From the NCBI GenBank assembly GCA_009377535.1, contig WHTV01000005.1, positions 1 to 64,000 on the forward strand: DNA of 64,000 nucleotides. Direction: 5' to 3'. The position numbers were made by a program, and so were the translations under genes. How positions within the stretch are numbered: the first letter of the stretch is position 1; the number at the start of each line of letters is the position of its first letter. The notes beneath the pieces are model-generated. The model did no database searches, had not been told where the DNA came from, and saw nothing but the letters and a program-made list of their open reading frames with translations. Below are positions 16,390-25,159 of the stretch, one piece after another. The DNA is from Kiloniellaceae bacterium. Its GTDB lineage: Bacteria; Pseudomonadota; Alphaproteobacteria; Kiloniellales; Kiloniellaceae.

Positions 16390-16785
16390 ATGATCTCTTC
16401 CAACCGGCCTTTGTCGCCGCATCTGCAGGTCTATCGCCCGCAGATCACCTCAACCCTCTCGATCCTGCACCGCCTCACCGGGGTGGCGCTGGCGCTCGGC
16501 ACGCTGCTGCTGACTTACTGGCTGATCGCGGCGGCCTCGGGGCCGGAGGCTTTCGCCGACGCGCAGGGGCTGATCGGCTCCATCCTTGGGCGCCTGGTGC
16601 TGTTCGGCTGGACCTTCGCGCTGTTCTTTCACCTCTGCAACGGCATCCGCCACCTCGCCTGGGACGCCGGCTACGGCTTCGAGATCGAGACGACGACGCG
16701 CAGTGGCTGGGTCGTGGTGGGCGCCTCGGTGGTGCTGACTCTGGTCTGCTGGGTGGCCGGCTACGTCGCGATGGCAGGGGCCTGA
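16390..16785 (+). CDS. sdhC: Succinate dehydrogenase cytochrome b556 subunit
   Basis: Membrane anchor of complex II, 131 residues. The N-terminal RPLSPHLQVYRPQITSTLSILHRLTGVAL is the conserved quinone-site and membrane-entry segment. HLCNGIRHLAWD (about residues 78-89) supplies the heme-ligand histidine region. Three membrane spans are seen. It is the first gene of sdhCDAB, three bases before sdhD, with a strong promoter upstream. Confidence 0.96.
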   Translation: MISSNRPLSPHLQVYRPQITSTLSILHRLTGVALALGTLLLTYWLIAAASGPEAFADAQGLIGSILGRLVLFGWTFALFFHLCNGIRHLAWDAGYGFEIETTTRSGWVVVGASVVLTLVCWVAGYVAMAGA

Positions 16786-16788
16786 GCG

Positions 16789-17172
16789 ATGAGTCTGCGC
16801 TCTCCGCTTGCCCGCGTGCGCGGCCTCGGCTCGGCCAAGGACGGCACCTCCCACTGGTGGGCCCAACGCCTCACCGCGCTGGCACTGATCCCGCTCACCG
16901 TGTGGTTCTGCATCTCGGTCATCGCCATGTCCGGCGCCGACTACGTGACGGTGGCAACCTGGGCCGGTTCGCCGCTGGTCGGCGGCCTGCTCATCCTGCT
17001 CATCGTCGCCACGTTCTATCACGGCGCGCTCGGCCTGCAAGTGGTCATCGAGGACTACGTGCATCGCGAGATGGTGAAGCTGGTCATGCTGCTCGTCGTC
17101 AAGGCGACCTCGCTGGTGCTGGCGCTGACGGGCATCCTCTCGGTGCTCATCCTGCTGTTCTCCCGCACCTAG
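16789..17172 (+). CDS. sdhD: Succinate dehydrogenase hydrophobic membrane anchor
   Basis: Second membrane subunit of complex II, 127 residues. GSAKDGTSHWWAQRLTALALIPLTVWF is the typical SdhD start, and FYHGALGLQVVIEDYVH (about residues 76-92) contains the conserved heme and quinone region. Three membrane spans are predicted. It is tightly linked to sdhC and 36 bases before sdhA. Confidence 0.95.
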   Translation: MSLRSPLARVRGLGSAKDGTSHWWAQRLTALALIPLTVWFCISVIAMSGADYVTVATWAGSPLVGGLLILLIVATFYHGALGLQVVIEDYVHREMVKLVMLLVVKATSLVLALTGILSVLILLFSRT

Positions 17173-17208
17173 GCCGCATCTCGCCAGGTCGCAATTCGAG
17201 GACCCGAC

Positions 17209-18996
17209 ATGACCAAGTCTTATGAGGTAATCGATCACACCTACGACGTGGTGGTGGTGGGCGCCGGCGGGGCCGGCCTGCGGGCGACCCTGGGGCTGGC
17301 CGAGGCCGGACTGAAGACCGCCTGCATCACCAAGGTGTTCCCGACCCGCAGCCACACCGTGGCGGCGCAGGGCGGCGTCTCGGCCTCGCTCGGCAATATG
17401 GGCGAGGACGACTGGCGCTGGCACATGTACGACACCGTGAAGGGCTCCGACTGGCTCGGCGACCAGGATGCCATCGAATACATGGTGCGCGAGGCGGTGC
17501 CGGCGATCCTCGAACTCGAGCACTACGGCATGCCGTTCAGCCGCACCGAGGACGGCAAGATCTACCAGCGCCCCTTCGGCGGCATGACCACCCACTTCGG
17601 CGAGGGCATCGCCCAGCGCACCTGCGCGGCGGCCGACCGCACCGGCCACGCCATGCTGCACACCCTCTACCAGCAGTCGCTGCGCCAGCACGCCGAGTTC
17701 TATATCGAGTACTTCGCCCTCGACCTCATCATGGAGGAGGGCGTCTGCCGCGGCATCATGGCCTGGAACCTGGACGACGGCACCATCCACCGCTTCCGCT
17801 CGCAGATGGTGATCATCGCGACCGGCGGCTACGGGCGCGTCTATTTCTCCTGCACCGGGGCCCACACCCAGACCGGCGACGGCAACGCCATGGTGCTGCG
17901 CGCCGGTCTGCCGCTGCAGGACATGGAGTTCGTGCAGTTCCACCCGACGGGAATCTACGGTGCCGGCTGCCTGATCACCGAAGGCGCGCGCGGCGAGGGT
18001 GGCTACCTCACCAACTCCGAGGGCGAGCGCTTCATGGAGCGCTATGCGCCTTCCGCCAAGGACCTCGCCAGCCGCGACGTGGTGAGCCGCGCCATGACCA
18101 TGGAGATCCGCGAGGGCCGCGGCGTCGGCGCCGCCAAAGACCACATCCACCTGCACCTCGAGCATCTCTCGCCGGAGCTACTGCACCAGCGCCTGCCGGG
18201 CATCTCCGAATCGGCGCGCATCTTCGCCGGCGTCGACGTGACCAAGGAGCCGATCCCCGTCATCCCGACCTGCCACTACAACATGGGCGGCATTCCCGCC
18301 CTGTGGAGCGGTGAGGTGGTGACCGATCGCAACGGAGATCCCAACACCACTGTGCCCGGCCTCATGGCGATCGGCGAGGCGGCCTGCGTGTCGGTGCACG
18401 GCGCCAACCGCCTGGGCTCCAACTCCCTGCTCGACCTCGTGGTCTTCGGCCGCTCCGCCGCCAAGCGCTGCGCCGAGATCCTCATTCCCGGCGAGAAGCA
18501 GCGCCCGATGCCGGTCGATGCCGGCGACGCCGCGCTCGACCGCTTCGACCGCCTGCGCCATGCCGACGGGGGGACCCCGACGGCGGCGCTGCGCGACGAG
18601 ATGCAGCGCGCCATGCAGGGCCACGCCGCCGTGTTCCGCACCGGCGAGTCGCTGGCCGAGGGCATCGACAAGCTGCAGGCGACCTGGGCCAAGCGCGGCG
18701 ACCTGAAGGTCACCGACCGCACGCTGATCTGGAACTCCGACCTGGTCGAGACGCTGGAACTCGACAACCTGATGTTCCAGGCCAAAGTGACCATGGAATC
18801 CGCCGGCAACCGCACCGAGAGCCGCGGCGCCCATGCCCGCGAAGACCATCCCGACCGCGATGACGTGAACTGGCTGAAGCACACGCTTTCCTGGTGCGGC
18901 GAGGACGGCAAGGTGCGCTTCGGCGACCGCCCGGTCAGCTTGAAGACCCTGACCAACGAAGTGCAGGCCTTCCCGCCCAAGGCAAGGGTGTACTGA
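17209..18996 (+). CDS. sdhA: Succinate dehydrogenase flavoprotein subunit
   Basis: Catalytic subunit of complex II, 595 residues, oxidising succinate to fumarate. The FAD-binding [17 protein letters not shown] is at residues 14-30. His49 in [11 protein letters not shown] is the site of covalent FAD attachment. The active-site [21 protein letters not shown] is near residues 245-265, and CHYNMGGIP near 355. Length and motif order are normal. It lies in the operon sdhCDAB. Confidence 0.98.
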   Translation: MTKSYEVIDHTYDVVVVGAGGAGLRATLGLAEAGLKTACITKVFPTRSHTVAAQGGVSASLGNMGEDDWRWHMYDTVKGSDWLGDQDAIEYMVREAVPAILELEHYGMPFSRTEDGKIYQRPFGGMTTHFGEGIAQRTCAAADRTGHAMLHTLYQQSLRQHAEFYIEYFALDLIMEEGVCRGIMAWNLDDGTIHRFRSQMVIIATGGYGRVYFSCTGAHTQTGDGNAMVLRAGLPLQDMEFVQFHPTGIYGAGCLITEGARGEGGYLTNSEGERFMERYAPSAKDLASRDVVSRAMTMEIREGRGVGAAKDHIHLHLEHLSPELLHQRLPGISESARIFAGVDVTKEPIPVIPTCHYNMGGIPALWSGEVVTDRNGDPNTTVPGLMAIGEAACVSVHGANRLGSNSLLDLVVFGRSAAKRCAEILIPGEKQRPMPVDAGDAALDRFDRLRHADGGTPTAALRDEMQRAMQGHAAVFRTGESLAEGIDKLQATWAKRGDLKVTDRTLIWNSDLVETLELDNLMFQAKVTMESAGNRTESRGAHAREDHPDRDDVNWLKHTLSWCGEDGKVRFGDRPVSLKTLTNEVQAFPPKARVY

Positions 18997-19050
18997 AGCG
19001 CCCGTGTCGTGAGAACGCTTCGACGCGCGCAGATTTGAAGAAAGATTCCG

Positions 19051-19830
19051 ATGGTCGAGTTCGCCCTTCCCGCCAATTCCAAGATCGGTACCGGCAAGTC
19101 CTGGCCGAAGCCGGCCGCTGCGAAGAACACCAAGATCTTCCGGGTCTACCGCTGGAATCCCGACGACGATGCGAACCCGCAGGTCGACACCTTCGAGGTG
19201 GATCTCGACAGCTGCGGTCCGATGGTTCTCGACGCGCTCATCAAGATCAAGAACGAGATCGACCCGACGCTGGCGTTCCGGCGCTCCTGCCGCGAGGGCG
19301 TCTGCGGCTCCTGCGCCATGAACATCGACGGCACCAACACGCTCGCCTGCACCAAGTACGTCAACGACGTTGAGGGCGAGGTGAAGGTCTACCCGCTGCC
19401 GCACATGCCGGTGGTCAAGGACCTCGTGCCCGACCTCACCCACGTCTACGCGCAGTACGCCTCCATCGAACCATGGCTGAAGGCGGAGACGCCGGCGCCG
19501 GAGTGCGAGCGCCCGCAGAGCCCGGAGGAGCGCGCCAGGCTCGACGGCTTCTGGGAATGCATCCTTTGCTTCTGCTGCTCGACCGCCTGCCCGAGCTACT
19601 GGTGGAACGGCGACCGCTACCTCGGCCCGGCCATCCTGCTGCAAGCCTACCGCTGGATCGCCGACAGCCGCGACGAGGCGACCGGCGAGCGGCTCGACCA
19701 GTTGGAAGACCCCTTCCGACTCTACCGCTGCCACACCATCATGAACTGCACCAAGACCTGTCCGAAGAACCTCAACCCGGCCAAGGCCATCGCCGAGATC
19801 AAGAAGCTGATGGTCGCGCGCAAGGGCTGA
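19051..19830 (+). CDS. sdhB: Succinate dehydrogenase iron-sulfur subunit
   Basis: Electron-transfer subunit of complex II, 259 residues. The 2Fe-2S cluster cysteines are in [15 protein letters not shown] (about residues 76-90) with a later Cys in LACTKY. The 4Fe-4S and 3Fe-4S ligands are in [17 protein letters not shown] and [17 protein letters not shown]. It is the last sdh gene and is followed by a small membrane protein 54 bases later. Confidence 0.98.
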   Translation: MVEFALPANSKIGTGKSWPKPAAAKNTKIFRVYRWNPDDDANPQVDTFEVDLDSCGPMVLDALIKIKNEIDPTLAFRRSCREGVCGSCAMNIDGTNTLACTKYVNDVEGEVKVYPLPHMPVVKDLVPDLTHVYAQYASIEPWLKAETPAPECERPQSPEERARLDGFWECILCFCCSTACPSYWWNGDRYLGPAILLQAYRWIADSRDEATGERLDQLEDPFRLYRCHTIMNCTKTCPKNLNPAKAIAEIKKLMVARKG

Positions 19831-19884
19831 CGTCCTGCCGCGCGGCGCTGGCGTTGGCGGCGCCGTCGGCTTATCTCTTAGGTC

Positions 19885-20238
19885 ATGGTCCTTAGACCGG
19901 TCCTCGCTGTGGTGCTGGCCGGCGTGGCGGGCACCCTCGCCAACGCCCTGGCCGCCGTCGTCTTCGTGAATCCGGCGCTCTGGACCCTGGCGCTGGCACC
20001 CGGCCGCTATGGCGTGGCGGTCCTGCTGGTGGTTGCCGTGCCGCTGATCTACCGCCTGCTGCCCGGCGCCTGGGGCGCGGGACTGGCGCTCGCCTTCCTC
20101 ACCCTCGCGCCCTCACTGCTGGCGAAGCTCGCGTTCGGCGCACTGACATCGTGGCCGGTCGTGTTGGCGCTCAACTTCGTCTATGCGCTGGCCGCGCTCA
20201 TCGTCTACCGTCTGGTCCTCGGCAGCCGGGCGCCATGA
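19885..20238 (+). CDS. Small integral membrane protein of unknown function
   Basis: A 117-residue, very hydrophobic protein with about four predicted membrane spans separated by short turns. The only notable polar point is PLIYRLLPGAWG in the middle. I do not recognise a family. It is 54 bases after sdhB on the same strand and might be read through from the sdh operon, but no functional link is shown. The hydrophobic pattern is continuous over the whole frame, which supports it being real. Confidence 0.65.
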   Translation: MVLRPVLAVVLAGVAGTLANALAAVVFVNPALWTLALAPGRYGVAVLLVVAVPLIYRLLPGAWGAGLALAFLTLAPSLLAKLAFGALTSWPVVLALNFVYALAALIVYRLVLGSRAP

Positions 20239-20341
20239 GGGCTGCAGTGGACCGCTCGACCCGTGGTGGACTGGTCCTTTTCCCTCGGCATGCGACGCAG
20301 TAGGGTCCGCGCCGCCGCAGGCTCGACCAGGAAGATGTGAA

Positions 20342-21013
20342 ATGTACGTCCCCGAGGCCTTCCGCCTGGACGACCGGGCCCGCGTGGCCGAGGTCGTGCG
20401 GGCCTTCGATTTCGCCCTGCTGGTGACCGCGCCCGAGGGCCGGGCGCAGGCCAGCCACCTGCCGTTCCTCTACGACCCCGATGACGTCTCCGAAGCGGGA
20501 CCGCAAGGCACGCTGCGCGCCCACATGGCGCGGGCCAACCCGCAGTGGCGCGACTTCGCGGCCCTGGCCGAGGCCGGCGGCGAGGCGCTGGTCGTCTTCC
20601 AGGGCCCGCACAGCTACATCTCGCCGAGTTGGTACGGCGAAGGCCCGCCCAACGTGCCGACCTGGAACTACGTCGCCGTACATGCCTACGGCTGCCCCGA
20701 AGTGACCGAGGAACCCGCCGCGGCGCGGGCGCTGCTCGAGCGCATGGTGGCGCGCCAGGAAGCCGGCCTCACGCCGCCCTGGTCCACCGCCGGGCTGACG
20801 GAGAAGTACTTGGACGGCATGCTGCGCGGCCTGGTCGCCTTCCGCATTCCGGTCTCCCGGCTGGAAGCCAAGGCCAAGCTCAGTCAGAATAAGACGACGG
20901 GACAGCTGGCCGCCGCCGCCGCGGTGCTGGAGGCGGCCGCGGCGCCCCTGGCGCGCGAGACCGGCGTCTGGATGCGCCGTGCCCTGGACGGGAAGCCATC
21001 GCAGAAGGCATAG
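20342..21013 (+). CDS. PaiB-like FMN-binding negative transcriptional regulator family protein
   Basis: A 223-residue protein of the PaiB family, with the split-barrel FMN-binding fold. The start MYVPEAFRLDD and the sequence PEGRAQASHLPFLYD near residues 35-50 are typical, as are the later GPHSYISPSWYG and PTWNYVAVHAYG. PaiB represses sporulation and protease genes in Bacillus; in proteobacteria the role is unknown. The ATG at 20342 is favoured over the longer upstream frame because the family starts with M-Y-x-P. It lies 10 bases before the GDPD gene. Confidence 0.88.
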   Translation: MYVPEAFRLDDRARVAEVVRAFDFALLVTAPEGRAQASHLPFLYDPDDVSEAGPQGTLRAHMARANPQWRDFAALAEAGGEALVVFQGPHSYISPSWYGEGPPNVPTWNYVAVHAYGCPEVTEEPAAARALLERMVARQEAGLTPPWSTAGLTEKYLDGMLRGLVAFRIPVSRLEAKAKLSQNKTTGQLAAAAAVLEAAAAPLARETGVWMRRALDGKPSQKA

Positions 21014-21023
21014 CGGGAGCGTG

Positions 21024-22106
21024 ATGAAACGGCCGCCTGCGCAAGGCGCCAAGCTGCGGCCGAGACTCTCCGTCGGCTCGCGCTTCTGGCTGGGATTCAC
21101 CCTGTTGCTGGTGGTGTTCGCGCTGATCGGCGCGCTGTTCTCCGGCACGCCGCCGCCGACGGCGCAGCAGGGGGCTTCCGATGCTTTCGACCTGCAGGGT
21201 CATCGCGGCGCCCGCGGTCTGATGCCGGAGAACTCCCTGCCGGCCTTCGAAAGGGCGCTGGCCCTCGGCGTCACCACCCTGGAGATCGACACCGTGCTGA
21301 CCGCCGATGGCGTGGTGGTGGTGCATCACGACCGCCACCTGGTGCCGCAACGCACCCGCGACGGGTCCGGTGGCTGGCTTGGCGAAGAGAACCCGCCGGC
21401 GATCCTCGATCTCACCGCGGCGCAGCTCGCCGCCTACGACATCGGGCGGGCGAAGCCCGGCAGCCGCATCGCGGCGGACTTCCCCGAGCAGGCCGGCCTC
21501 GACGGCGTGCCGGTGCCGGCCCTGGCGGAGGTGCTGGCCCGGGCCGAGGTGATCAGCGGCGGGACCATCCGCTACAACATCGAGACCAAGATCGCGCCCG
21601 ATGCGCCGGAAGACTCCGCCGACCCCGAAGCCTTCGCCGCGGCACTCATCGCGGCGCTCCGCGCGGCCGGTGTCGAGAACCGCACGGCGGTGCAGTCCTT
21701 CGACTGGCGCACGCTGCAGATCGTGCAGCGCGAAGCGCCGGAGATTCCGACCGTCTACCTGACGGCAGAACAATCCTGGCTCGACAACCTGCATCGCGGT
21801 CGGACCTTGCCCTCGCCGTGGATCGGCGGCCTCGACCTCGACTGGGCGAAGCTGACCCTGCCGCAGGCAATCGCCCGCGCCGGGGGTGCCGTCTGGTCGC
21901 CCTACTACGGTGATCTCCGGGAAGCCGACCTGCGCGAGGCGCAGGGACTCGGCCTCAAGGTGGTGGTCTGGACCGTGAACGATCCAGCCGACATGGCCTC
22001 GCTCATCGACCTCGGCGTGGATGGTCTCATCACCGACTTCCCGGATCGTGCCCGCGCGGTGATGGCGCAAAAGGGGCTGCTGCTTGCCGCATTCCCTAGC
22101 GAGTGA
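21024..22106 (+). CDS. Glycerophosphodiester phosphodiesterase, membrane-anchored
   Basis: Predicted hydrolase of glycerophosphodiesters, 360 residues. One N-terminal membrane span (about residues 18-40) anchors the catalytic part, probably facing the periplasm. The GDPD barrel begins with LQGHRGARGLMPENSLPAF, with the catalytic His, Arg and Glu, followed by LEIDTVLTADGVVVVHHD. The C-terminal GVDGLITDFPDRA is the usual end of the barrel. It forms a probable two-gene unit with the PaiB-like gene. Confidence 0.92.
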   Translation: MKRPPAQGAKLRPRLSVGSRFWLGFTLLLVVFALIGALFSGTPPPTAQQGASDAFDLQGHRGARGLMPENSLPAFERALALGVTTLEIDTVLTADGVVVVHHDRHLVPQRTRDGSGGWLGEENPPAILDLTAAQLAAYDIGRAKPGSRIAADFPEQAGLDGVPVPALAEVLARAEVISGGTIRYNIETKIAPDAPEDSADPEAFAAALIAALRAAGVENRTAVQSFDWRTLQIVQREAPEIPTVYLTAEQSWLDNLHRGRTLPSPWIGGLDLDWAKLTLPQAIARAGGAVWSPYYGDLREADLREAQGLGLKVVVWTVNDPADMASLIDLGVDGLITDFPDRARAVMAQKGLLLAAFPSE

Positions 22107-22119
22107 TATCCCGCTAGAC

Positions 22120-22133
22120 TCCCCTGCAGGGGA
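22120..22133. repeat. Perfect 14-base palindrome before the SDR-DoxX gene
   Basis: TCCCCTGCAGGGGA, fully self-complementary, 28 bases before the GTG start at 22161 and just after a TAGACT that could act as a -10 box. It may be an operator or the end of the GDPD transcript. Confidence 0.4.
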
Positions 22134-22160
22134 CCACACAGCGTTTGGGGGATCGCTGCG

Positions 22161-23450
22161 GTGCGCGTACTGCTGACGGGGGCCAACGGCTTCATCGGAG
22201 CTCATTTGACGGCCGCGCTGCTCGCTGCCGGCCATCAGGTCGTGGCAGCGGTGCGCCGTCCCGACACTTTCGCCGTGCGCTTTCCGGAGGTCGAGGCGAT
22301 CGCTGTCGACCTGAACCGCGACACCGCGATGGCTGCCTGGCTGCCGCGCCTTGCCGGCGTCGACGCGGCGATCAACTGCGCCGGGGTGCTGCGGGGCGGC
22401 CGCGGCCAGGACATGGCGGCGATCCACCACCAGGCGCCGGCGGCTCTCTTCGATGCCTGTTGCAAGGCCGGAGTCAGGCGCGTGATCCAGGTCTCAGCCA
22501 TCAGTGCCGATGCCGAGGCAGGCACCGACTACGCACGCTCCAAGAAGCGTGCCGACGATCATCTGCAGGTCCTCGATCTTGACTGGGTGGTCCTGCGTCC
22601 CTCGCTGGTCTACGGCGAAGGCGCCTACGGCGGCACCGCCCTGCTGCGCGCGCTGGCTGTGTTCCCCTTCGTGACTCCGCTGGTGGGCGGCGGCCGGCAG
22701 CCGTTCCGCCCGCTGCACGTGGAGGACCTCGCCCGGACGGTGCTGACCTGTCTCGAGCGGGCGGACCTGGCGCGCCGCGTGCTGGAGCCGGTCGGCCCCC
22801 GCATCGAGACCTTGCAATCCATCGTCTCCCACTACCGCGGCTGGCTCGGGCGGCCGGCGGCGCGATCGCTGCACCTCCCGCTGCCGCTCATCCGGCTGTT
22901 GTGCCGCCTCGGCGACCTCTTCGGGCGCGGGCCACTGTCATCCACCGCGCTCGCGCAGCTGGAATACGGCAACGCCGGGCGCGAGACCGGCTTCGCCGAG
23001 ACCATCGGCTTCCACCCGGCCACTCTCGTACGCACACTGCAACTGCGCCCGGCCCAGACCCAGGATCTCTGGCACGCACGGCTCTACCTGCTGCGCCCGC
23101 TGGTGCGGGCAGTGCTGGTGCTGCTGTGGGCTGTTTCAGGGTTGCTCGGCCTGGCAAGCGTGGAAAATTTCGCGCTGCCGCTGCTGATCGCAGCCGGGAT
23201 CTCCTCGGCGGCGGCCGGCGTCGCCTCGTTGGCCGCCTCGCTGCTCGATCTGGCCATCGCCGGGCTGCTGGCGCTGAACTGGCGGCCGCGCGCGACGGCG
23301 CTGCTGCAGCTCGCGGCCGTCGCCGGCTATACCGTCGCGCTCACCCTGCTGGCACCGGCGCTCTGGGGCGATCCGTTCGGGCCGCTGCTGAAGAATTTGC
23401 CGATCCTCGTCTTGGTGCTGGTGCAGATGATCCTGGCGGAGGAGCGCTGA
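22161..23450 (+). CDS. NAD(P)-dependent epimerase/SDR fused to a DoxX-like membrane domain
   Basis: A 429-residue fusion. The first 290 residues are an atypical SDR/NmrA-like domain with LLTGANGFIGAHLTAALL (NAD(P) motif) and the AISADAEAGTDYARSKKRAD segment carrying Tyr-x-x-x-Lys. The last 115 residues are a four-span hydrophobic domain of the DoxX-like type, starting near LRPLVRAVLVLLWAVSG. Such fusions occur in proteobacteria, often beside a DUF2269 gene as here. The start is GTG 22161, giving VRVLLTGANG, directly in the Rossmann fold. Substrate unknown. Confidence 0.88.
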   Translation: MRVLLTGANGFIGAHLTAALLAAGHQVVAAVRRPDTFAVRFPEVEAIAVDLNRDTAMAAWLPRLAGVDAAINCAGVLRGGRGQDMAAIHHQAPAALFDACCKAGVRRVIQVSAISADAEAGTDYARSKKRADDHLQVLDLDWVVLRPSLVYGEGAYGGTALLRALAVFPFVTPLVGGGRQPFRPLHVEDLARTVLTCLERADLARRVLEPVGPRIETLQSIVSHYRGWLGRPAARSLHLPLPLIRLLCRLGDLFGRGPLSSTALAQLEYGNAGRETGFAETIGFHPATLVRTLQLRPAQTQDLWHARLYLLRPLVRAVLVLLWAVSGLLGLASVENFALPLLIAAGISSAAAGVASLAASLLDLAIAGLLALNWRPRATALLQLAAVAGYTVALTLLAPALWGDPFGPLLKNLPILVLVLVQMILAEER

Positions 23451-23923
23451 TGGACGAATATCTGCTCGCGCGCGGCTTGCACATCGTCAGCGCCATCGTG
23501 CTGTTCGGCACCGGCCTCGGCACCGCCTACCAGCTCTTTGCCGCCTGCCGCAGCGGCGACGTCCCCGGCATCGCGCGTGTGGCCCGCCAAGTGGTGCAGG
23601 CGGACTGGCTCTTCACCACGCCGGCCGCGGTGGTGCAGCCGGTCACCGGTCTCTGGCTGGTGCGGCTCTCCGGCTACGGCTTTACCGAGCCCTGGCTGGT
23701 CATGAGCTATCTGCTCTACGGCCTCGCGGGGATCGCCTGGCTGGTGGTGGTGACGCTGCAGGTCGACATGGAGCGCGTCGCGGCGCTGGCCGCACGCAGC
23801 AGCACGCCGCTGCCCGAGGTCTTCGCGCGCCACTTCCGGCTCTGGCTGCGGCTCGGCTGGGTCGGCTTCGTCAGTCTCGCCGGTGTCATCGCCTTGATGG
23901 TAGCCAAGCCCGCCCTCTGGTGA
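23450..23923 (+). CDS. DUF2269 family integral membrane protein
   Basis: A 157-residue membrane protein with about four spans, matching my memory of DUF2269. HIVSAIVLFGTGLGTAYQLF at the N-terminus and PAAVVQPVTGLWLV in the second span are characteristic. The start codon shares one base with the stop of the SDR-DoxX gene (TGATG), so translation is coupled and the two products may form a complex. Function is not known. Confidence 0.88.
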   Translation: MDEYLLARGLHIVSAIVLFGTGLGTAYQLFAACRSGDVPGIARVARQVVQADWLFTTPAAVVQPVTGLWLVRLSGYGFTEPWLVMSYLLYGLAGIAWLVVVTLQVDMERVAALAARSSTPLPEVFARHFRLWLRLGWVGFVSLAGVIALMVAKPALW

Positions 23924-23928
23924 GGGTG

Positions 23929-24135
23929 TCAGCCCAGCTTGATTTCGCCGGTGATGTCGTGGCTGAGGTCGAGCCCCTCGATGGTCAGCACCGCCTTCAC
24001 CTTCAGGGTTTCGGAGCCCTTCAGCTTGCCGGCGTCGATGCTGCCGCGCACGGCGGCCTCGATCTCGCGCTGCGAGGTCACGCCGACCTTCTTCAGGAAC
24101 TTGCGCAGCTCCATGTTGAAGATTTCTTCGTCCAT
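23929..24135 (-). CDS. Small conserved protein, DUF6494-like (68 aa)
   Basis: A 68-residue cytoplasmic protein starting MDEEIFNMELRKFLKKVG. It resembles the small proteobacterial DUF6494 family from memory, which has the same FLKKVGVTSQREIE segment. The ATG at 24135 follows GAGGAGACAACAGG on the minus strand. It is convergent with DUF2269 and divergent from the PhyH gene. Function unknown. Confidence 0.8.
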   Translation of the reverse strand: MDEEIFNMELRKFLKKVGVTSQREIEAAVRGSIDAGKLKGSETLKVKAVLTIEGLDLSHDITGEIKLG

Positions 24136-24339
24136 CTGCCTGTTGTCTCCTCTCGCGTGGGTTTGCCCCCTTGATAGCGGCCCGCCCGCCCGAGGCCAAG
24201 AGAATTGGAAGTCGTTTCCACTCTGGGTCGAACCCTTGCCAAGCGGGCACGTCTGGGAAAAGCTAGGCGTCAATGTCAGGCTCCGAAAGTGGGCAGCCAA
24301 GGCCGGCCTTGCGAGCGAGCCATGAGGGAGAACGCCGCC

Positions 24340-25137
24340 ATGAAACTCACGCCCGAACAATTGGAAATCTTCGACCGCGACGGCTACCTCTTCCTGCCGG
24401 AGGTCTTTACGCCGGCGGAGACCGCGCTGCTGCGCGAGGAGGCCACCCGGGTCTACGGCCTCGAGCGCGAGGAAGTCTGGCGCGAAAGCTCCGGCGCGCC
24501 GCGTACCGCCTTTGCGGCGCAGACCTACAGCGAGCCCTTCCGCCGCCTCGGCCTGCACCCGCGCCTCATCGAGCCGGTCATGCAGCTGCTCGACGGCCCG
24601 GTCTATCTGCACCAGTACAAGGTGAACGCCAAGGCCGCCTTCGACGGCGAAGTCTGGCAGTGGCACCAAGACTACGGCACCTGGGCGCGCGACGACGACA
24701 TGCCGGAGCCGCGCGCCATGAACATCGCGCTTTTCCTCGACGAAGTGACGGCGGTGAACGGCCCGCTGATGTTCATTCCGCGCAGCCACAAGGACGGCAC
24801 GCTGGAGGCGGGCCACGACCTGCAGACGACCTCCTATCCGCTGTGGACGCTGGACCGCGCGACGGTGGCGCGGCTCGCCGACGCAGGCGGTATCGTGGCG
24901 CCGACCGGGCCGGCCGGCTCGCTGCTGATGTTCCACTGCAATCTGGTGCACGCCAGTCCGCCCAACATCAGCCCCTGGGGGCGCACCATCGTCTATCTGA
25001 GCCTTTGCCACGTGGACAACCACATCCGCCGCTTCCAGCGCCCGGAGTGGGTGGCCCACCGCGACTTCACGCCGATTCAACCGCTCGCCGACGACTGCCT
25101 CAGCGAGCTGGCCACGGCCGGCCGCGCCGCCGAATAG
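24340..25137 (+). CDS. Phytanoyl-CoA dioxygenase (PhyH) family protein
   Basis: A 265-residue Fe(II)/2-oxoglutarate dioxygenase. The first iron ligands are His109 and Asp111 in WHQDYGTW; the distal His is about residue 204 in LVHASPPN, with the 2-oxoglutarate Arg in the following WGRTIVYLS. It resembles EctD-type hydroxylases in outline, but there is no ectoine operon here, so the substrate is open. ATG 24340 is chosen because GAGGGAGAA sits eight bases before it; ATG 24322 is possible. It lies 22 bases before a SAF-domain oxidoreductase, so the two probably act on the same compound. Confidence 0.88.
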   Translation: MKLTPEQLEIFDRDGYLFLPEVFTPAETALLREEATRVYGLEREEVWRESSGAPRTAFAAQTYSEPFRRLGLHPRLIEPVMQLLDGPVYLHQYKVNAKAAFDGEVWQWHQDYGTWARDDDMPEPRAMNIALFLDEVTAVNGPLMFIPRSHKDGTLEAGHDLQTTSYPLWTLDRATVARLADAGGIVAPTGPAGSLLMFHCNLVHASPPNISPWGRTIVYLSLCHVDNHIRRFQRPEWVAHRDFTPIQPLADDCLSELATAGRAAE

Positions 25138-25159
25138 CGACAGCGAGGAAAGCGACTTC

